Origin: JBQLZQ01 sp052168355
Lineage (GTDB): Bacteria; Pseudomonadota; Alphaproteobacteria; DSM-16000; Inquilinaceae
Direction: 5' to 3'
DNA: 64,000 bases
Assembly: GCA_052168355.1 (NCBI GenBank)
Contig: JBQLZQ010000022.1
Span: forward strand, 22,497-86,496
The position numbers were made by a program, and so were the translations under genes. Of the stretch, positions 41,383-51,581 are shown one piece after another. Within the stretch, counting starts at the first letter, position 1; every line of letters begins with the position of its first letter. Below the pieces are notes generated by a model. The model was not told where the DNA came from, did not search any database, and worked only from the letters and a program-made list of their open reading frames with translations.

Positions 41383-43241
41383 CCGGACCCGCCCGCTTTG
41401 CCCACGCCATGCCGTTTGGCGCCGAGGTGCGCGCCGATGGCAGCACAAGGTTTCGCCTTTGGGCGCCGGCGCGGAAGTCCGTCTCCGTGGTTCTCGATGC
41501 CGGCGGCGGCGAGCGTGTCGCCGCGATGACGCCGCGCGACGACGGCTGGTTCGAGCATGTCGACGCGGCTCCCGCCGGGACGCGGTACCTGTACCAGTTC
41601 GACGACGGCATGCGCGTGGCCGACCCGGCATCGCGGTTTCAGCCCGACGGCGTGCACGGGGCCAGCCAGGTGGTGGACCCCGCCGCCTTTTCGTGGCGCC
41701 AGCCGCACTGGAATGGCCGGCCATGGACCGAGACGGTCTTCTACGAGGCGCATGTCGGCACCTTCGATCCCGACGGCACCTATGACGGGGTCCGCCGCCG
41801 GCTGGACCATCTGACCGATCTGGGGATCACGGCTCTGGAGCTCATGCCGCTGGCGGCGTTTTCCGGCCAGCGCGGCTGGGGGTATGACGGGGTCCTACCG
41901 TTCGCCCCGGCGGCGCCTTATGGATCGCCCGACGCGCTCAAGACCTTGATCGACGAAGCTCACGGGCGCGGTCTGATGGTCTTTCTCGACGTGGTCTACA
42001 ACCATTTTGGACCGGACGGGAACTATCTGCACGCCTACGCGCCGCAAGTGTTTACCGAGCGGCACCACACGCCGTGGGGCGCGGCGCTCAATTTCGACGG
42101 ACCGGACAGCCGGCCGGTGCGCGACTTCTTCATCCACAACGCGCTCTACTGGCTGCAGGAATACCGCTTCGACGGGCTGCGGCTGGACGCCGTGCACGCG
42201 ATCATCGACGACAGCATGCCCGATGTTCTGACCGAACTGGCCGAGACGGTGCACAACGCCCTGGGCCCGAAGCGCCAAGCGCATCTGGTGCTGGAAAACG
42301 ACGATAACGCCGCGCGCTATCTGGACCGCGCGCCCGGCGGCCAGCGACATCGCTACACGGCCCAGTGGAACGACGACTTTCATCACGTCGCCCATGTGCT
42401 GCTGACGGGCGAGACCAACGGCTATTACGGCGACTATGCCGACGACCCGGTCGGCCTGTTCGCCCGGGCGTTGACCGAAGGGTTTGTCTACCAGGGACAG
42501 CCGTCCGCGCACCGGGATGGCGCGCCGCGCGGCGAACCCAGCAGCCACCTTCCGCCCACCGCCTTTGTCACCTTCATCCAGAACCACGACCAGGTCGGCA
42601 ACCGGGCGTTTGGCGACCGGATCGCGGCCCTGGCCGATCCCGCCCCCATGCGCGCGCTGATCGCCGCCTGGCTGCTGGCGCCGACCATACCCATGCTGTT
42701 CATGGGCGAGGAGTGGGGATCGCGGCAGCCCTTCCAGTATTTCTGCGATTTCGACGGCGATCTGGCGGCGGCGGTGCGCGACGGGCGACGCCGGGAATTC
42801 GCGGGCTTTCCGGAATTCGCGGATCCCGCGGTCCGCGACCGCATTCCCGATCCGAACGCGCCCCAGACGGCCGAACGCTCGAGGCTCGACTGGAAGTCTC
42901 TCGAGACGGCCGATCACCGCTCCTGGTTCGATTTCTATGCCGCCCTTCTGGATCTGCGCCAACGCGCCGTGGTGCCCCGTCTGGACTGGGTGGCCGGGGG
43001 CAGCGGTCAGCTTCGGCGGTTCGGCGCGACGGCGCTCGAGATCAGATGGCAGCTTCCCGACACCGGGCGGCTTTGCCTGCTGACCAATCTCGGCGACCGG
43101 CCGGCCGAACCGATACCCCCGCCGCCCGGCGACGTTCTCTACGCCACCCATGAGGGGCTGGGGGCGGGCGACGACGATATCGCCCTGCCGCCCTGGGCCA
43201 CCGTCTGGTTCCTGACCGGCGCGGGGTCCCGGCATGAGTGA
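41379..43241 (+). CDS. treZ: Malto-oligosyltrehalose trehalohydrolase TreZ
   Basis: A 620-residue GH13 enzyme that releases trehalose from maltooligosyltrehalose. An N-terminal CBM48-like domain (GAEVRADGSTRFRLWAPARKSVSVVL) comes before the barrel: DVVYNHFGPDGNYLHAYAPQVF, GLRLDAVHAIIDDS (nucleophile), LVLENDDNAARYL (acid) and FIQNHDQVGNRAFGDR. It overlaps glgX at its start and treY at its end (8 bases), so expression is coupled. Confidence 0.95.
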   Translation: MTGPARFAHAMPFGAEVRADGSTRFRLWAPARKSVSVVLDAGGGERVAAMTPRDDGWFEHVDAAPAGTRYLYQFDDGMRVADPASRFQPDGVHGASQVVDPAAFSWRQPHWNGRPWTETVFYEAHVGTFDPDGTYDGVRRRLDHLTDLGITALELMPLAAFSGQRGWGYDGVLPFAPAAPYGSPDALKTLIDEAHGRGLMVFLDVVYNHFGPDGNYLHAYAPQVFTERHHTPWGAALNFDGPDSRPVRDFFIHNALYWLQEYRFDGLRLDAVHAIIDDSMPDVLTELAETVHNALGPKRQAHLVLENDDNAARYLDRAPGGQRHRYTAQWNDDFHHVAHVLLTGETNGYYGDYADDPVGLFARALTEGFVYQGQPSAHRDGAPRGEPSSHLPPTAFVTFIQNHDQVGNRAFGDRIAALADPAPMRALIAAWLLAPTIPMLFMGEEWGSRQPFQYFCDFDGDLAAAVRDGRRREFAGFPEFADPAVRDRIPDPNAPQTAERSRLDWKSLETADHRSWFDFYAALLDLRQRAVVPRLDWVAGGSGQLRRFGATALEIRWQLPDTGRLCLLTNLGDRPAEPIPPPPGDVLYATHEGLGAGDDDIALPPWATVWFLTGAGSRHE

Positions 43242-46119
43242 CGCGCCCGGACCGCCCGCCTATCCGCGCGCCACCCTGCGGCTGCAGTTCCATGCGGAGT
43301 TCGGTTTCGACGCGGCCGCCGCCATCGTCCCCTACGCCGCCTCCCTGGGCGTCAGCCACATCTATGCCTCGCCGTTTCTCAAGGCACGGGCCGGGTCGAC
43401 CCATGGCTACGACATCGTCGATCACGGCCAGTTCAATCCGGAAGTCGGAGACGCCGAGTCCTTCGAGCGCTTCGTCGACGCGCTGCACCGTCACGGGCTG
43501 GGCCTGATTCTCGACTTCGTGCCCAACCACATGGGAATCGGCAGCGCCGACAACGGCTGGTGGCTGGACGTGCTGGAGTGGGGCGAGCGGTCGCCGTTCG
43601 CCAAGTTCTTCGACATCGACTGGGCGCCGGCCGAACCGTCGCTCCATGGCAAGGTGCTGCTTCCCGTCCTTGGCGATCATTACGGCGCGATCCTGGAGAA
43701 CGGCGACCTGTCGCTGCGCTTCGACGCCGAGGCGGGCACCTTCAGCCTGTGGTACTTCACCCACCGCTTCCCCATCGCCCCCCGCACCTACGCGCCCATC
43801 CTGCGCGCCGCCCTTGGCGATCTGAAACCCGACGACCGCGCTATCCTGGAAACCCTGGCGACGGCGTTCACCCGCATCCGGCGGGGCGGCCGGTCGGTCC
43901 AGGCTCAGCTAGCCGTGCGGCGGGAAGCCGATGGCCTCAAGACCCAATTGGCCGCCGCGGCGGCGGATCGTCCGGCGGTGCGCGCGGCGCTGGACCGCGC
44001 CACAGACACGCTGGACGGCGAACCCGGTCGCCGCGACAGCATGACCGAGCTGCACCGCCTGCTGGAGGCGCAGTCTTACCGCCTGGCCTTCTGGCGGGTG
44101 GCCGCCGACGAGATCAACTATCGCCGCTTCTTCGACATCAACGAGCTCGCCGGCCTGCGGATCGAGGAGCCGGAGCTGTTCGAACTGGCCCATCAATTGG
44201 TCTTCCGGCTGATCGGTGAAGGCAAGCTTCAGGGGTTGCGGCTGGACCATGTGGACGGGCTGTACGACCCCAAGGCCTATTGCGAGAAGCTGCAGGACCG
44301 CGCCGCCTATCTGGCGCTTCAGGCCGGCCGCGCCGCGCCTGCACCGCTGGCCCAGCCGATCTATCTGCTGGTCGAGAAGATCCTGGCGCGGCACGAAAGG
44401 TTGCGGGACGACTGGCCGGTGGCCGGAACCACCGGCTATGAGTTCATGAACCTGGTCAACGGCCTGCTTGTCGATCCCGCCGGCGAGCGGCCGATCACCG
44501 AGACCTATCAACGTTTCACCGGCACGGTCGAGCCCTACGAGGACATTCAGCTCGAGGCCAAGCGGCTGATCATCCGGCGCAACCTGTCCAGCGAGCTGTT
44601 CGTGCTGGCCGGCATGCTCAACCGCCTGGCCAAGCAAAGCTGGGACAGCCGGGACTTCACCCTGACGGGCCTGCGCGAGGCGCTGACCAACATCGTCGCC
44701 TTCTTTCCGGTCTATCGCACCTACATCACCCAGGCCGGCACGTCCGACGCGGACCGCCGGGACCTGGACTGGGCCGTTGCCCAGGCGACAAAGGCGGCGG
44801 GCCCCGCCGACTCGTCGATCTACCGCTTCATCCATGCGGTGCTGACCACGGACCTCAAGTCCAAGCGCGGTTTTGGCTATCGCCGGGCCGACATCCTGCG
44901 CACGGCCATGAAGCTGCAGCAATTTTCCGGGCCGGTCATGGCCAAGGCGGTGGAGGACACGGCCTTCTACCGCTATGTCCGGCTGATCTCGCTCAACGAC
45001 GTGGGCGACGAGCCGACCCGCTTCGGCGTCTCTCCGACGGCCTTTCATCACGTCAACCAGGACCGGCTGAAGCGGCACCCCTTCTCGATGCTGGCGACCG
45101 CCACCCACGACCACAAACGGGGCGAGGACACACGCGCGCGCATCGACGTGCTGAGCGAACGGCCGCGCGACTGGGACCAGCGCCTGCGCCGCTGGGCCAA
45201 GCTCAACGGCCGCCGGCGATCGGAGGTCGACGATCGGCCGGCGCCGTCGCGCAACGACGAATATCTGCTGTATCAGACCCTGGTCGGCGCCTGGCCGCTG
45301 GACCTGCGCGGCCCCGACTTTCCCGGCATCGACGGCTTTGCCGACCGGATCGCCGCCTACATGACCAAGGCGGTGCGCGAGGCCAAGCTGCGGTCGAGCT
45401 GGGCCGCGCCCGACGCCGGCTACGAGCAGGCGGTGGAAGGCTTTGTCCGGGGCATTCTCGACCCCCGTGGCAACCGGCCGTTTCTGGCCGACATGGAAGG
45501 CTTCCAGGCCATGATCGCCCCGGCCGGCGCGGTCAACGGTCTGGCCCAGACCTTGTTGAAACTGACCGTGCCCGGCGTCCCCGACCTGTACCAGGGAACC
45601 GAGTACTGGGATCTGAGCCTGGTCGACCCCGACAACCGCCGGCCGGTGGATTACGACGCGCGCCGCCGCTCTCTCGATGGCGCGACGAGCGGGACCCATG
45701 CGGCCGCGCTGTTGGACGCGTGGACGGATGGTCGGGTGAAGCAGCACGTCATCCGCACCGCGCTGGCCGTCCGCGCCCGCCATCCCGACCTGTTCGCGGC
45801 CGGGGATTACGGCGCGCTGGAGCCGACGGGCGCAAAGGCGGCGCATGTCGTGGCCTTCGCCCGGCGGCGGGACGAGGCCTGTCTCGTCGCCGTCGCGCCC
45901 CGCCTGACCGCCGCCATGATCGACGGCGACCTGCCCCTGCCCGCGCCGGACTCCTGGGGCGACACCGCCCTGTCGTTGAACGAGGCCGGGCTGTCGGGGA
46001 CCGTGGTCGACCTGATGACCGGCCGGACGATCCACCTCGGGCCGACGGGCGCCGTTTCGATGACCGACCTTCTCGCGACCTTCCCGGTGGCTCTATTGGC
46101 TAACGGTGTGGCGGCTTAG
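43234..46119 (+). CDS. treY: Malto-oligosyltrehalose synthase TreY
   Basis: A 961-residue GH13 enzyme that converts the reducing end of a maltodextrin into a trehalose unit by internal transglycosylation. Features are RATLRLQFHAEFGFDAAAAIVPYAASLGVSHIYASP at the start, DFVPNHMGIGSADN, QGLRLDHVDGLYDPK, PVAGTTGYEFMNLVNGL and MLATATHDHKRGEDTRARI. With GlgX and TreZ it makes trehalose from glycogen, a stress and osmolyte pathway. Its last 20 bases overlap the convergent ccoS gene. Confidence 0.96.
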   Translation: MSDAPGPPAYPRATLRLQFHAEFGFDAAAAIVPYAASLGVSHIYASPFLKARAGSTHGYDIVDHGQFNPEVGDAESFERFVDALHRHGLGLILDFVPNHMGIGSADNGWWLDVLEWGERSPFAKFFDIDWAPAEPSLHGKVLLPVLGDHYGAILENGDLSLRFDAEAGTFSLWYFTHRFPIAPRTYAPILRAALGDLKPDDRAILETLATAFTRIRRGGRSVQAQLAVRREADGLKTQLAAAAADRPAVRAALDRATDTLDGEPGRRDSMTELHRLLEAQSYRLAFWRVAADEINYRRFFDINELAGLRIEEPELFELAHQLVFRLIGEGKLQGLRLDHVDGLYDPKAYCEKLQDRAAYLALQAGRAAPAPLAQPIYLLVEKILARHERLRDDWPVAGTTGYEFMNLVNGLLVDPAGERPITETYQRFTGTVEPYEDIQLEAKRLIIRRNLSSELFVLAGMLNRLAKQSWDSRDFTLTGLREALTNIVAFFPVYRTYITQAGTSDADRRDLDWAVAQATKAAGPADSSIYRFIHAVLTTDLKSKRGFGYRRADILRTAMKLQQFSGPVMAKAVEDTAFYRYVRLISLNDVGDEPTRFGVSPTAFHHVNQDRLKRHPFSMLATATHDHKRGEDTRARIDVLSERPRDWDQRLRRWAKLNGRRRSEVDDRPAPSRNDEYLLYQTLVGAWPLDLRGPDFPGIDGFADRIAAYMTKAVREAKLRSSWAAPDAGYEQAVEGFVRGILDPRGNRPFLADMEGFQAMIAPAGAVNGLAQTLLKLTVPGVPDLYQGTEYWDLSLVDPDNRRPVDYDARRRSLDGATSGTHAAALLDAWTDGRVKQHVIRTALAVRARHPDLFAAGDYGALEPTGAKAAHVVAFARRRDEACLVAVAPRLTAAMIDGDLPLPAPDSWGDTALSLNEAGLSGTVVDLMTGRTIHLGPTGAVSMTDLLATFPVALLANGVAA

Positions 46120-46285
46120 GAGGTGTCTTGTCCGAAGGGGCATCGTCGTCCTCGTCGAACAGGACCCGCTCGGCCGCCCCGTCCAGATCCTCGAACTGGC
46201 CGGACCGCAAGGCCCAGAGAAAGGCGACGAGGCCCACAAGTCCGAGGGCCAGGGCGATGGGGATGAGAAGAAGAAGCCCGCTCAA
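46100..46285 (-). CDS. ccoS: cbb3-type oxidase assembly protein CcoS
   Basis: A 61-residue protein with one N-terminal membrane helix (LLLLIPIALALGLVGLVAFLWALRSGQFEDLDG). The segment W-A-x-R-S-G-Q-F-E/D-D-L/P is the CcoS signature. It is needed for heme/copper insertion into the cbb3 catalytic subunit in studied bacteria. It overlaps ccoI by four bases and the convergent treY end by 20. Confidence 0.92.
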   Translation of the reverse strand: MSGLLLLIPIALALGLVGLVAFLWALRSGQFEDLDGAAERVLFDEDDDAPSDKTPPKPPHR

Positions 46286-48606
46286 CGCCGCCGGCCGCCG
46301 GCCAGGCGTAATGCGTTGCCGACCACGATCAAGGACGACCCGGACATCGCCAGGGCGGCGATCAGCGGCGTCACCAGCCCCGCCACCGCCACCGGTATGG
46401 CCAATACGTTATAGCCGAAGGCCAGGCGGAAATTCTGGCCGACCAGCGCCTGGGCCCGCCGCGCCACGTGAAGGATTTCGGCCACCGGCGCCAGGCGTTC
46501 GCCCTGGAACACGGCGTCGGCGGCGGTCTGGCTGATGTCGGCCGCGGTCGAAGGCGACAGGGACACCGCGGCGGCGGTCAGCGCCGGCGCGTCGTTCAAA
46601 CCGTCGCCGACCATCAGCACCGACCGTCCGTCCTCGGCCAGGGCGGCCAGCCGCGCACACTTGTCCGCCGGCGTGCATCCGGCCTTCCAGTCCGTGATCC
46701 CCAGGGCGTTCGCCACCGGCGCGACGGCGGCCGGCCGGTCGCCCGACAGCAGCACGATGCGATAACCGCGACGGCGCAGCTTCGCCACGATTTCAACGGC
46801 ATCGGCGCGCAGGGTATCGGCGAAGGCGAAGCGAACGGCCGCCTGACCGGGCCGGCGCAGCCACAGCTCGGGCCCAGGCGCCGCGTCGTCCGCCGCCTCG
46901 GCGTCGGTCACCCCGCACCAGGCACGGCTGCCCAAGCGGATCTCGCCCTCGTCGGTTACGAGGCTGAGCCCCTGCCCCGGTTCTTCCCGAACACCGTCGG
47001 CCGCGGGGCCCGGCGGCGCGGCTCGCGAAAGAGCCCGGGCCAGCGGGTGGCGGCTGGTCCGGGCCAGCCGGGCCGCCGTCTCCAACGCCTCCGCCGGCCG
47101 GGCGGGATCGGGATCAAGCGTCAGACGGCCGGTGGTCAGCGTCCCCGTCTTGTCGAAAACAACGGTGTCGGCGGCGGCCAGCCGTTCCAGCGCCGTCGCC
47201 GATTTCAGCACGATGCCCTGGCGCATCAACCGGCCGCTGGCGATGACCTGGACCGCCGGCACGGCCAGGCCCAGGGCGCACGGACAGGTGATGATCAGCA
47301 CCGCGACGGCGATCAGCAACGCCTCCTGCCAGGGCATCCCGGCGAACAGCACCCAGCCCAGGAACGTGGCCAGGGCCAGCCCGTGAACGACCGGGGCGTA
47401 GAGCCGCGCGATCCTGTCCGCCAGACCGACGAACCGCGCCTTGCGCTGCTCGGCCACACTCATCAGGCGGACGATCTCGCCCAGCACGGTACCCTCACCC
47501 ACCGCCGTGGCGGTGACCCGCAACGGGCCCGTATGATTGACCGTCCCCGCGAACACGGCGTCGCCCGGCGCCACCGCGACCGGCGCGGTCTCGCCGGTGA
47601 TCAGGCTGGTGTCGATATCCGACCGCCCGGCGGCGATGGTGCCGTCGATGCCGATACGCTCGCCAGCCGCGACCAACACCGTACTGCCCGGCCGGATTTC
47701 CGATGGCGCCCGGCGCACCTGGCGTCCGTCGGGCATGACCAGGGTCACGGCGGTCGCCTGCAAGGTCAGCAGGCGCTCCGCCGTCGATCGTGCCTGGCCC
47801 CGCGCCCGTCCGTCGAGATAACGGCCGACCAGCAGGAAGAACAGCAGCATGATGGCGGAATCGAAATAGGCGTGCTGGCCGCCCTGGATCGTCTCCGACA
47901 GGCTCATCCCGGCCGCCAGCACGACCCCGAGCGAGATCGGCACATCCATGTTGGTGGTCCGGTGGCGCAGCGCCCGCGCCGCCGACCGGAAGAACGGCTG
48001 CCCCGCGTAGAGGATGGCCGGCAAGGCGATCAACGCCGAGATCCAGTGGAACAGGTCGCGTGTCGCCGCCCCCATGTCCTGGGCGTGGCCGGCCCAGATC
48101 GACACCGACAGCAGCATGACGTTGGCCGCGGCAAAACCTGCGACCGCCATGGACCGCAGCAGGACCCGTTCCTCGGCCTGATGGCTCGATTGCAGCCGCT
48201 GCGGATCGAACGGCACCAGCCCATACCCCAGCGCCGACACCGACCCAAGCAGGTCGGTCACCGCTCGTTCCTCGCCGCGCCAGCGCAGCGCCAGACGTCT
48301 GGTCGACAGGTTGACACGGGCCGACACGGTCTCCGTCCGCGCCCGCAACGCCCGTTCGATCTTCTGAACGCATGCGCCGCAGTGTAGGCCCTCGACCATC
48401 AGGTCCAGCGCGTGAACGCCCTCGGGGTCGGTCCGCACAAAGGCCGCATGATCCCCGGCCGCGACGGGATTGACGTCCGTCGGGCGGTCCTCGACCGGAT
48501 CGGCCCGTTGGCTCGCGGCGGCGGCCGTCGCCGCGGCGCTGCAGCAAGGCGTACCGAAGGACGCCTCGGTCACCGCATCGCCGACGACGGCCGAAAGGCG
48601 TGTCAC
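46282..48606 (-). CDS. ccoI: Copper-exporting P1B-type ATPase CcoI/FixI
   Basis: A 774-residue P-type ATPase supplying copper for cbb3 assembly. It has a Cys-rich N-terminus (TPCCSAAA), one heavy-metal-associated domain with GLHCGACVQKIERAL, the TGE motif (LITGETAPV), the membrane metal motif CPCALGLA, the phosphorylation motif DKTGTLT and VGDGLNDAPALTAA. It starts at GTG inside the ccoH stop. FixI-type pumps are not for detoxification but for oxidase maturation. Confidence 0.94.
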   Translation of the reverse strand: MTRLSAVVGDAVTEASFGTPCCSAAATAAAASQRADPVEDRPTDVNPVAAGDHAAFVRTDPEGVHALDLMVEGLHCGACVQKIERALRARTETVSARVNLSTRRLALRWRGEERAVTDLLGSVSALGYGLVPFDPQRLQSSHQAEERVLLRSMAVAGFAAANVMLLSVSIWAGHAQDMGAATRDLFHWISALIALPAILYAGQPFFRSAARALRHRTTNMDVPISLGVVLAAGMSLSETIQGGQHAYFDSAIMLLFFLLVGRYLDGRARGQARSTAERLLTLQATAVTLVMPDGRQVRRAPSEIRPGSTVLVAAGERIGIDGTIAAGRSDIDTSLITGETAPVAVAPGDAVFAGTVNHTGPLRVTATAVGEGTVLGEIVRLMSVAEQRKARFVGLADRIARLYAPVVHGLALATFLGWVLFAGMPWQEALLIAVAVLIITCPCALGLAVPAVQVIASGRLMRQGIVLKSATALERLAAADTVVFDKTGTLTTGRLTLDPDPARPAEALETAARLARTSRHPLARALSRAAPPGPAADGVREEPGQGLSLVTDEGEIRLGSRAWCGVTDAEAADDAAPGPELWLRRPGQAAVRFAFADTLRADAVEIVAKLRRRGYRIVLLSGDRPAAVAPVANALGITDWKAGCTPADKCARLAALAEDGRSVLMVGDGLNDAPALTAAAVSLSPSTAADISQTAADAVFQGERLAPVAEILHVARRAQALVGQNFRLAFGYNVLAIPVAVAGLVTPLIAALAMSGSSLIVVGNALRLAGGRRR

Positions 48607-49109
48607 CGCACGAACACCCGGCGGAGCAGGCGATGCTCCCCACGCTCATGTTCCGCCGTCAGCCGCACATCCCACTGACCCGACAGGGGCGGCACCAGAT
48701 CGGCGCGGTAAAAGCCGTTTCCCAGCTCCTCGAAGACGATCTCGAAATCCGCGGCCCGGTCGGTCGGGCGGGCGACATGGGCGGTGACCAGCGCATGGGT
48801 CAGCGGCGTTCCGTAGCGGTCCTTGAGCGCGACCTCGAGCTGGCCCCTGCCCGCCTCGGCCTGCGAAAAATCCAACTGGACCTGCCATCCCTGGTCGATC
48901 TGGGCGTCGGTTGCGGCCAGCCGTTCGTTGTAGGCGAGACCCTGGCGGAAGGCGTCGTCGGTATCCAAACCGGTCCAGGTCTTGACGGCGAAGAACACCA
49001 TGATGCCGTTGACCACCAGCAGCACCCCGAAAAAGGCAACGAAGCTCCAGGGAATCCACCAGTCGGGGTTGCGCGCGGTGCGGCCAGCCGTCGGGGCGAA
49101 GCGTTTCAT
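48603..49109 (-). CDS. ccoH: cbb3 oxidase assembly protein CcoH/FixH
   Basis: A 168-residue membrane-anchored protein: one helix near the N-terminus (WIPWSFVAFFGVLLVVNGIMVFFAV) and a periplasmic beta domain with YNERLAATDAQIDQGWQVQLDF and a final GQWDVRLTAEHERGEH. FixH assists maturation of the cbb3 complex. It lies between ccoG and ccoI in the conserved GHIS order. Confidence 0.92.
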   Translation of the reverse strand: MKRFAPTAGRTARNPDWWIPWSFVAFFGVLLVVNGIMVFFAVKTWTGLDTDDAFRQGLAYNERLAATDAQIDQGWQVQLDFSQAEAGRGQLEVALKDRYGTPLTHALVTAHVARPTDRAADFEIVFEELGNGFYRADLVPPLSGQWDVRLTAEHERGEHRLLRRVFVR

Positions 49110-49119
49110 GGCAGACTCC

Positions 49120-50658
49120 TCATCGCGCGGGCCCGCGGAAAATCGACTCGTGCCGGGCCGTCTCCCCGGTCTCGGTGTCCGTCAGCACGAAATCGAAGGC
49201 CCGGGTGCCGTCGGACAGGGCCTCGGCGGGCATGGTGACAAAGACCTGGTAGGTGGCGACCGAGTCCGGTTCGGCGGTCAACACCGGGTCCACCCCCGGC
49301 CCGACCGTCCCTTCGGGAACCCGCAGACCGGCGTCCTCGACACCGGTCAGCGTGAGCGCGAAGTCGCGCGTCTCGCGCCGCTTGTTGAGCACCTTGACCG
49401 TGTAGCCGTTGCGGATACCGCCATCGGACAGGGTCACGAACAGCGGGTTGCGGTCGTGCAGCACATTGACCTCGACGCTCGACCGGCCGACCAGGGTCGC
49501 CATCATCAGCCCGGCCACGCCCAGGATCAGCACCACATACAAGATGGTGCGCGGCCGGATCAGGCGATAGACCGGCGGCAGTCCCGCCGATCGAAGCTGC
49601 TGGTTGCGCTCGGTATCGAAGGTGATGAGCTGCCGGGGCCGCCCGACCTTGTCCATGACGGTGTTGCAGGCATCGACGCACAGCCCGCAGCCGATGCATT
49701 CCAGTTGGAACCCGTCGCGGATATCGATGCCGGTGGGACACACCGCCACGCATTGCTTGCAGTCGATGCAGTCGCCCCGGCCGTCCCAGCTTTGGCCCCT
49801 CTTGTGCTTGCCCCGGGGTTCGCCGCGCCACGACTGGTAGGTGACGAGCAGGCTGTCCTCGTCGATCAGGCCGCCCTGGATTCGCGGCCAGGGGCACATA
49901 TAGGTGCACACCTGTTCCCGCGCCATGCCGGCCAGCAGGTAGGTGGTGGCCGTGAACAGGCCGACGAAGAAATAGACCGTCAGGGACGCCTGACCCGTGA
50001 AAAACTCCGTGACGACGGTCGGCGCATCGGCGAAATACATGACCCAGGCGCCGCCGGTCAGCAGCGCGATGAACAGCCAGGCACCATGTTTGGCGATCTT
50101 CAGACCCGCCTTGGTCATCGTCCACGGGCCCTGGTCCAGTTTGATACGGGCGTTCCGGTCGCCCTCGATCTGGCGTTCGACCCACATGAACAGGTCGGTC
50201 CATACCGTCTGCGGGCAGGCATAGCCGCACCACACCCGTCCGGCCAGGCTGGTGGCCAGGAACAGGGCCAACGCCCCAAGGATCAGAATGCCGGTCAGGA
50301 AATACACTTCCTGCGGCCAGATCTCGATCCAGAAGAAATAGGCGCGGCGGCCGGGCATGTCGATCAGCACCGCCTGGTCGGGCGCCCCCGGCCCGCGATC
50401 CCAGCGCAGCCACGGCACCAGGTAATAGACCGCCAACAGCCCCGCCAGCAGAACCCATTTGATCCGCCGGACAAGACCGGTCACCTTCTTCGGATAGACC
50501 TTGACGTGGCCGGCGAACAGCGGCTGTTCCCGCTGCTCGGCCCGCGACAGAACGTCTTCGTTGAGGGACTCATGGCCCGCGGACGCCGGGATCGCGACGG
50601 ATCCGGCGCTTTCTTCCCGTACGGCGGCCACGGTGTCGGCCAATCGGCTTGCCATCAT
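49120..50658 (-). CDS. ccoG: cbb3 accessory iron-sulfur membrane protein CcoG/FixG
   Basis: A 512-residue membrane protein with about five helices, conserved WCGYACPQTVWTDLFMW and CTYMCPWPRIQGGLIDEDSLLVTY, and two 4Fe-4S motifs: CIDCKQCVAVCPTGIDIRDG and CIGCGLCVDACN. An immunoglobulin-like C-terminal domain follows. CcoG is a cupric reductase in studied systems, feeding Cu(I) to the oxidase. ATGATG follows GAGGAAG, so either Met may start it. It is 48 bases after ccoP. Confidence 0.94.
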   Translation of the reverse strand: MMASRLADTVAAVREESAGSVAIPASAGHESLNEDVLSRAEQREQPLFAGHVKVYPKKVTGLVRRIKWVLLAGLLAVYYLVPWLRWDRGPGAPDQAVLIDMPGRRAYFFWIEIWPQEVYFLTGILILGALALFLATSLAGRVWCGYACPQTVWTDLFMWVERQIEGDRNARIKLDQGPWTMTKAGLKIAKHGAWLFIALLTGGAWVMYFADAPTVVTEFFTGQASLTVYFFVGLFTATTYLLAGMAREQVCTYMCPWPRIQGGLIDEDSLLVTYQSWRGEPRGKHKRGQSWDGRGDCIDCKQCVAVCPTGIDIRDGFQLECIGCGLCVDACNTVMDKVGRPRQLITFDTERNQQLRSAGLPPVYRLIRPRTILYVVLILGVAGLMMATLVGRSSVEVNVLHDRNPLFVTLSDGGIRNGYTVKVLNKRRETRDFALTLTGVEDAGLRVPEGTVGPGVDPVLTAEPDSVATYQVFVTMPAEALSDGTRAFDFVLTDTETGETARHESIFRGPAR

Positions 50659-50706
50659 CTTCCTCTTTGCCGACCGGGGCCGGCGCCGGAACTCCCTGAC
50701 CGGAGT

Positions 50707-51579
50707 CTACTCGCCGCCACCCAATCCGTGGACATAGACGGCAAGCATCTTGATCGTCGCAGGGTCGAGCCGCGTTCCCCATGCCGGCATGACCCCCTGA
50801 AGCGGGTGGCTGATCTGGGCGATCACCTCGCTGCGCTCGCCGCCATAGAGCCATATTGCATCGTTGAGCGCCGGGGCGCCCAGCGACCGATCGCCTCCCC
50901 CCGCCTCGCCATGACAGGCGGCGCATTGGATGGCATAGATTTCCGCCCCCCGGGCCAGCACCTCCGGTGCCGCCTCGCCGCCGGTGAACGACAGCACGTA
51001 GTCCGCGACATCCCGGATCTCCTCGCGGCTCAACAGCCCGTCGCGGCCATAGGCCGGCATTTCGGACCATCGCGTGTCCGCATGGTCGTGCCGGATGCCG
51101 TACAGCAGCGTCGTGTAGATATCGGTCGGCGTGCCGCCCCAAAGCCAGTCGTCATCGGCCAGACTGGGATACCCGCCCGCCTGACCGGCGCCGCCAAGGC
51201 CGTGGCATGGCGCGCAGTTGTCGGCGAAGGCCGCCCGCCCGCCGGCCACCGCGAAGGACCGCAGATCGGCGTCAGCCAGGATCTGATCCACCTCGGCGTC
51301 GCGGATGGCGCCGACCATCGCCATCTGGCTTTCCTCGCGTTCGGTCAGCCGTTGCTGCAGCGTGTCGCGCTGGTTGTACCCCAGCAGACCCTCGGTATAG
51401 CCGTTGACCCACGGCCAGGCCGGAAAAAGGATCCAGTAGACCACGGCGAACAACACCGTGGCGTAGAACACATACAGCCACCACCGGGGCAACGGGGTGT
51501 TCAGTTCGCGGATGCCGTCCCATTCGTAACCGGTGGTTTCGGTTCCGGTGATGGCGTCTTTTTCGACCTTAGTCGGCAT
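50707..51579 (-). CDS. ccoP: cbb3 oxidase diheme cytochrome c subunit CcoP/FixP
   Basis: A 290-residue membrane-anchored cytochrome: one helix at about 34-52 (WLYVFYATVLFAVVYWILF), then two heme-c sites, CAPCH at 122-126 and CAACH at 219-223, with axial Met in MPAYG and MPAWG. It passes electrons from soluble cytochrome c to CcoO. The start MPTKVEKD follows GGAG by 8 bases. A longer frame upstream is only the shifted ccoQ sequence. Confidence 0.95.
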   Translation of the reverse strand: MPTKVEKDAITGTETTGYEWDGIRELNTPLPRWWLYVFYATVLFAVVYWILFPAWPWVNGYTEGLLGYNQRDTLQQRLTEREESQMAMVGAIRDAEVDQILADADLRSFAVAGGRAAFADNCAPCHGLGGAGQAGGYPSLADDDWLWGGTPTDIYTTLLYGIRHDHADTRWSEMPAYGRDGLLSREEIRDVADYVLSFTGGEAAPEVLARGAEIYAIQCAACHGEAGGGDRSLGAPALNDAIWLYGGERSEVIAQISHPLQGVMPAWGTRLDPATIKMLAVYVHGLGGGE

Positions 51580-51581
51580 CG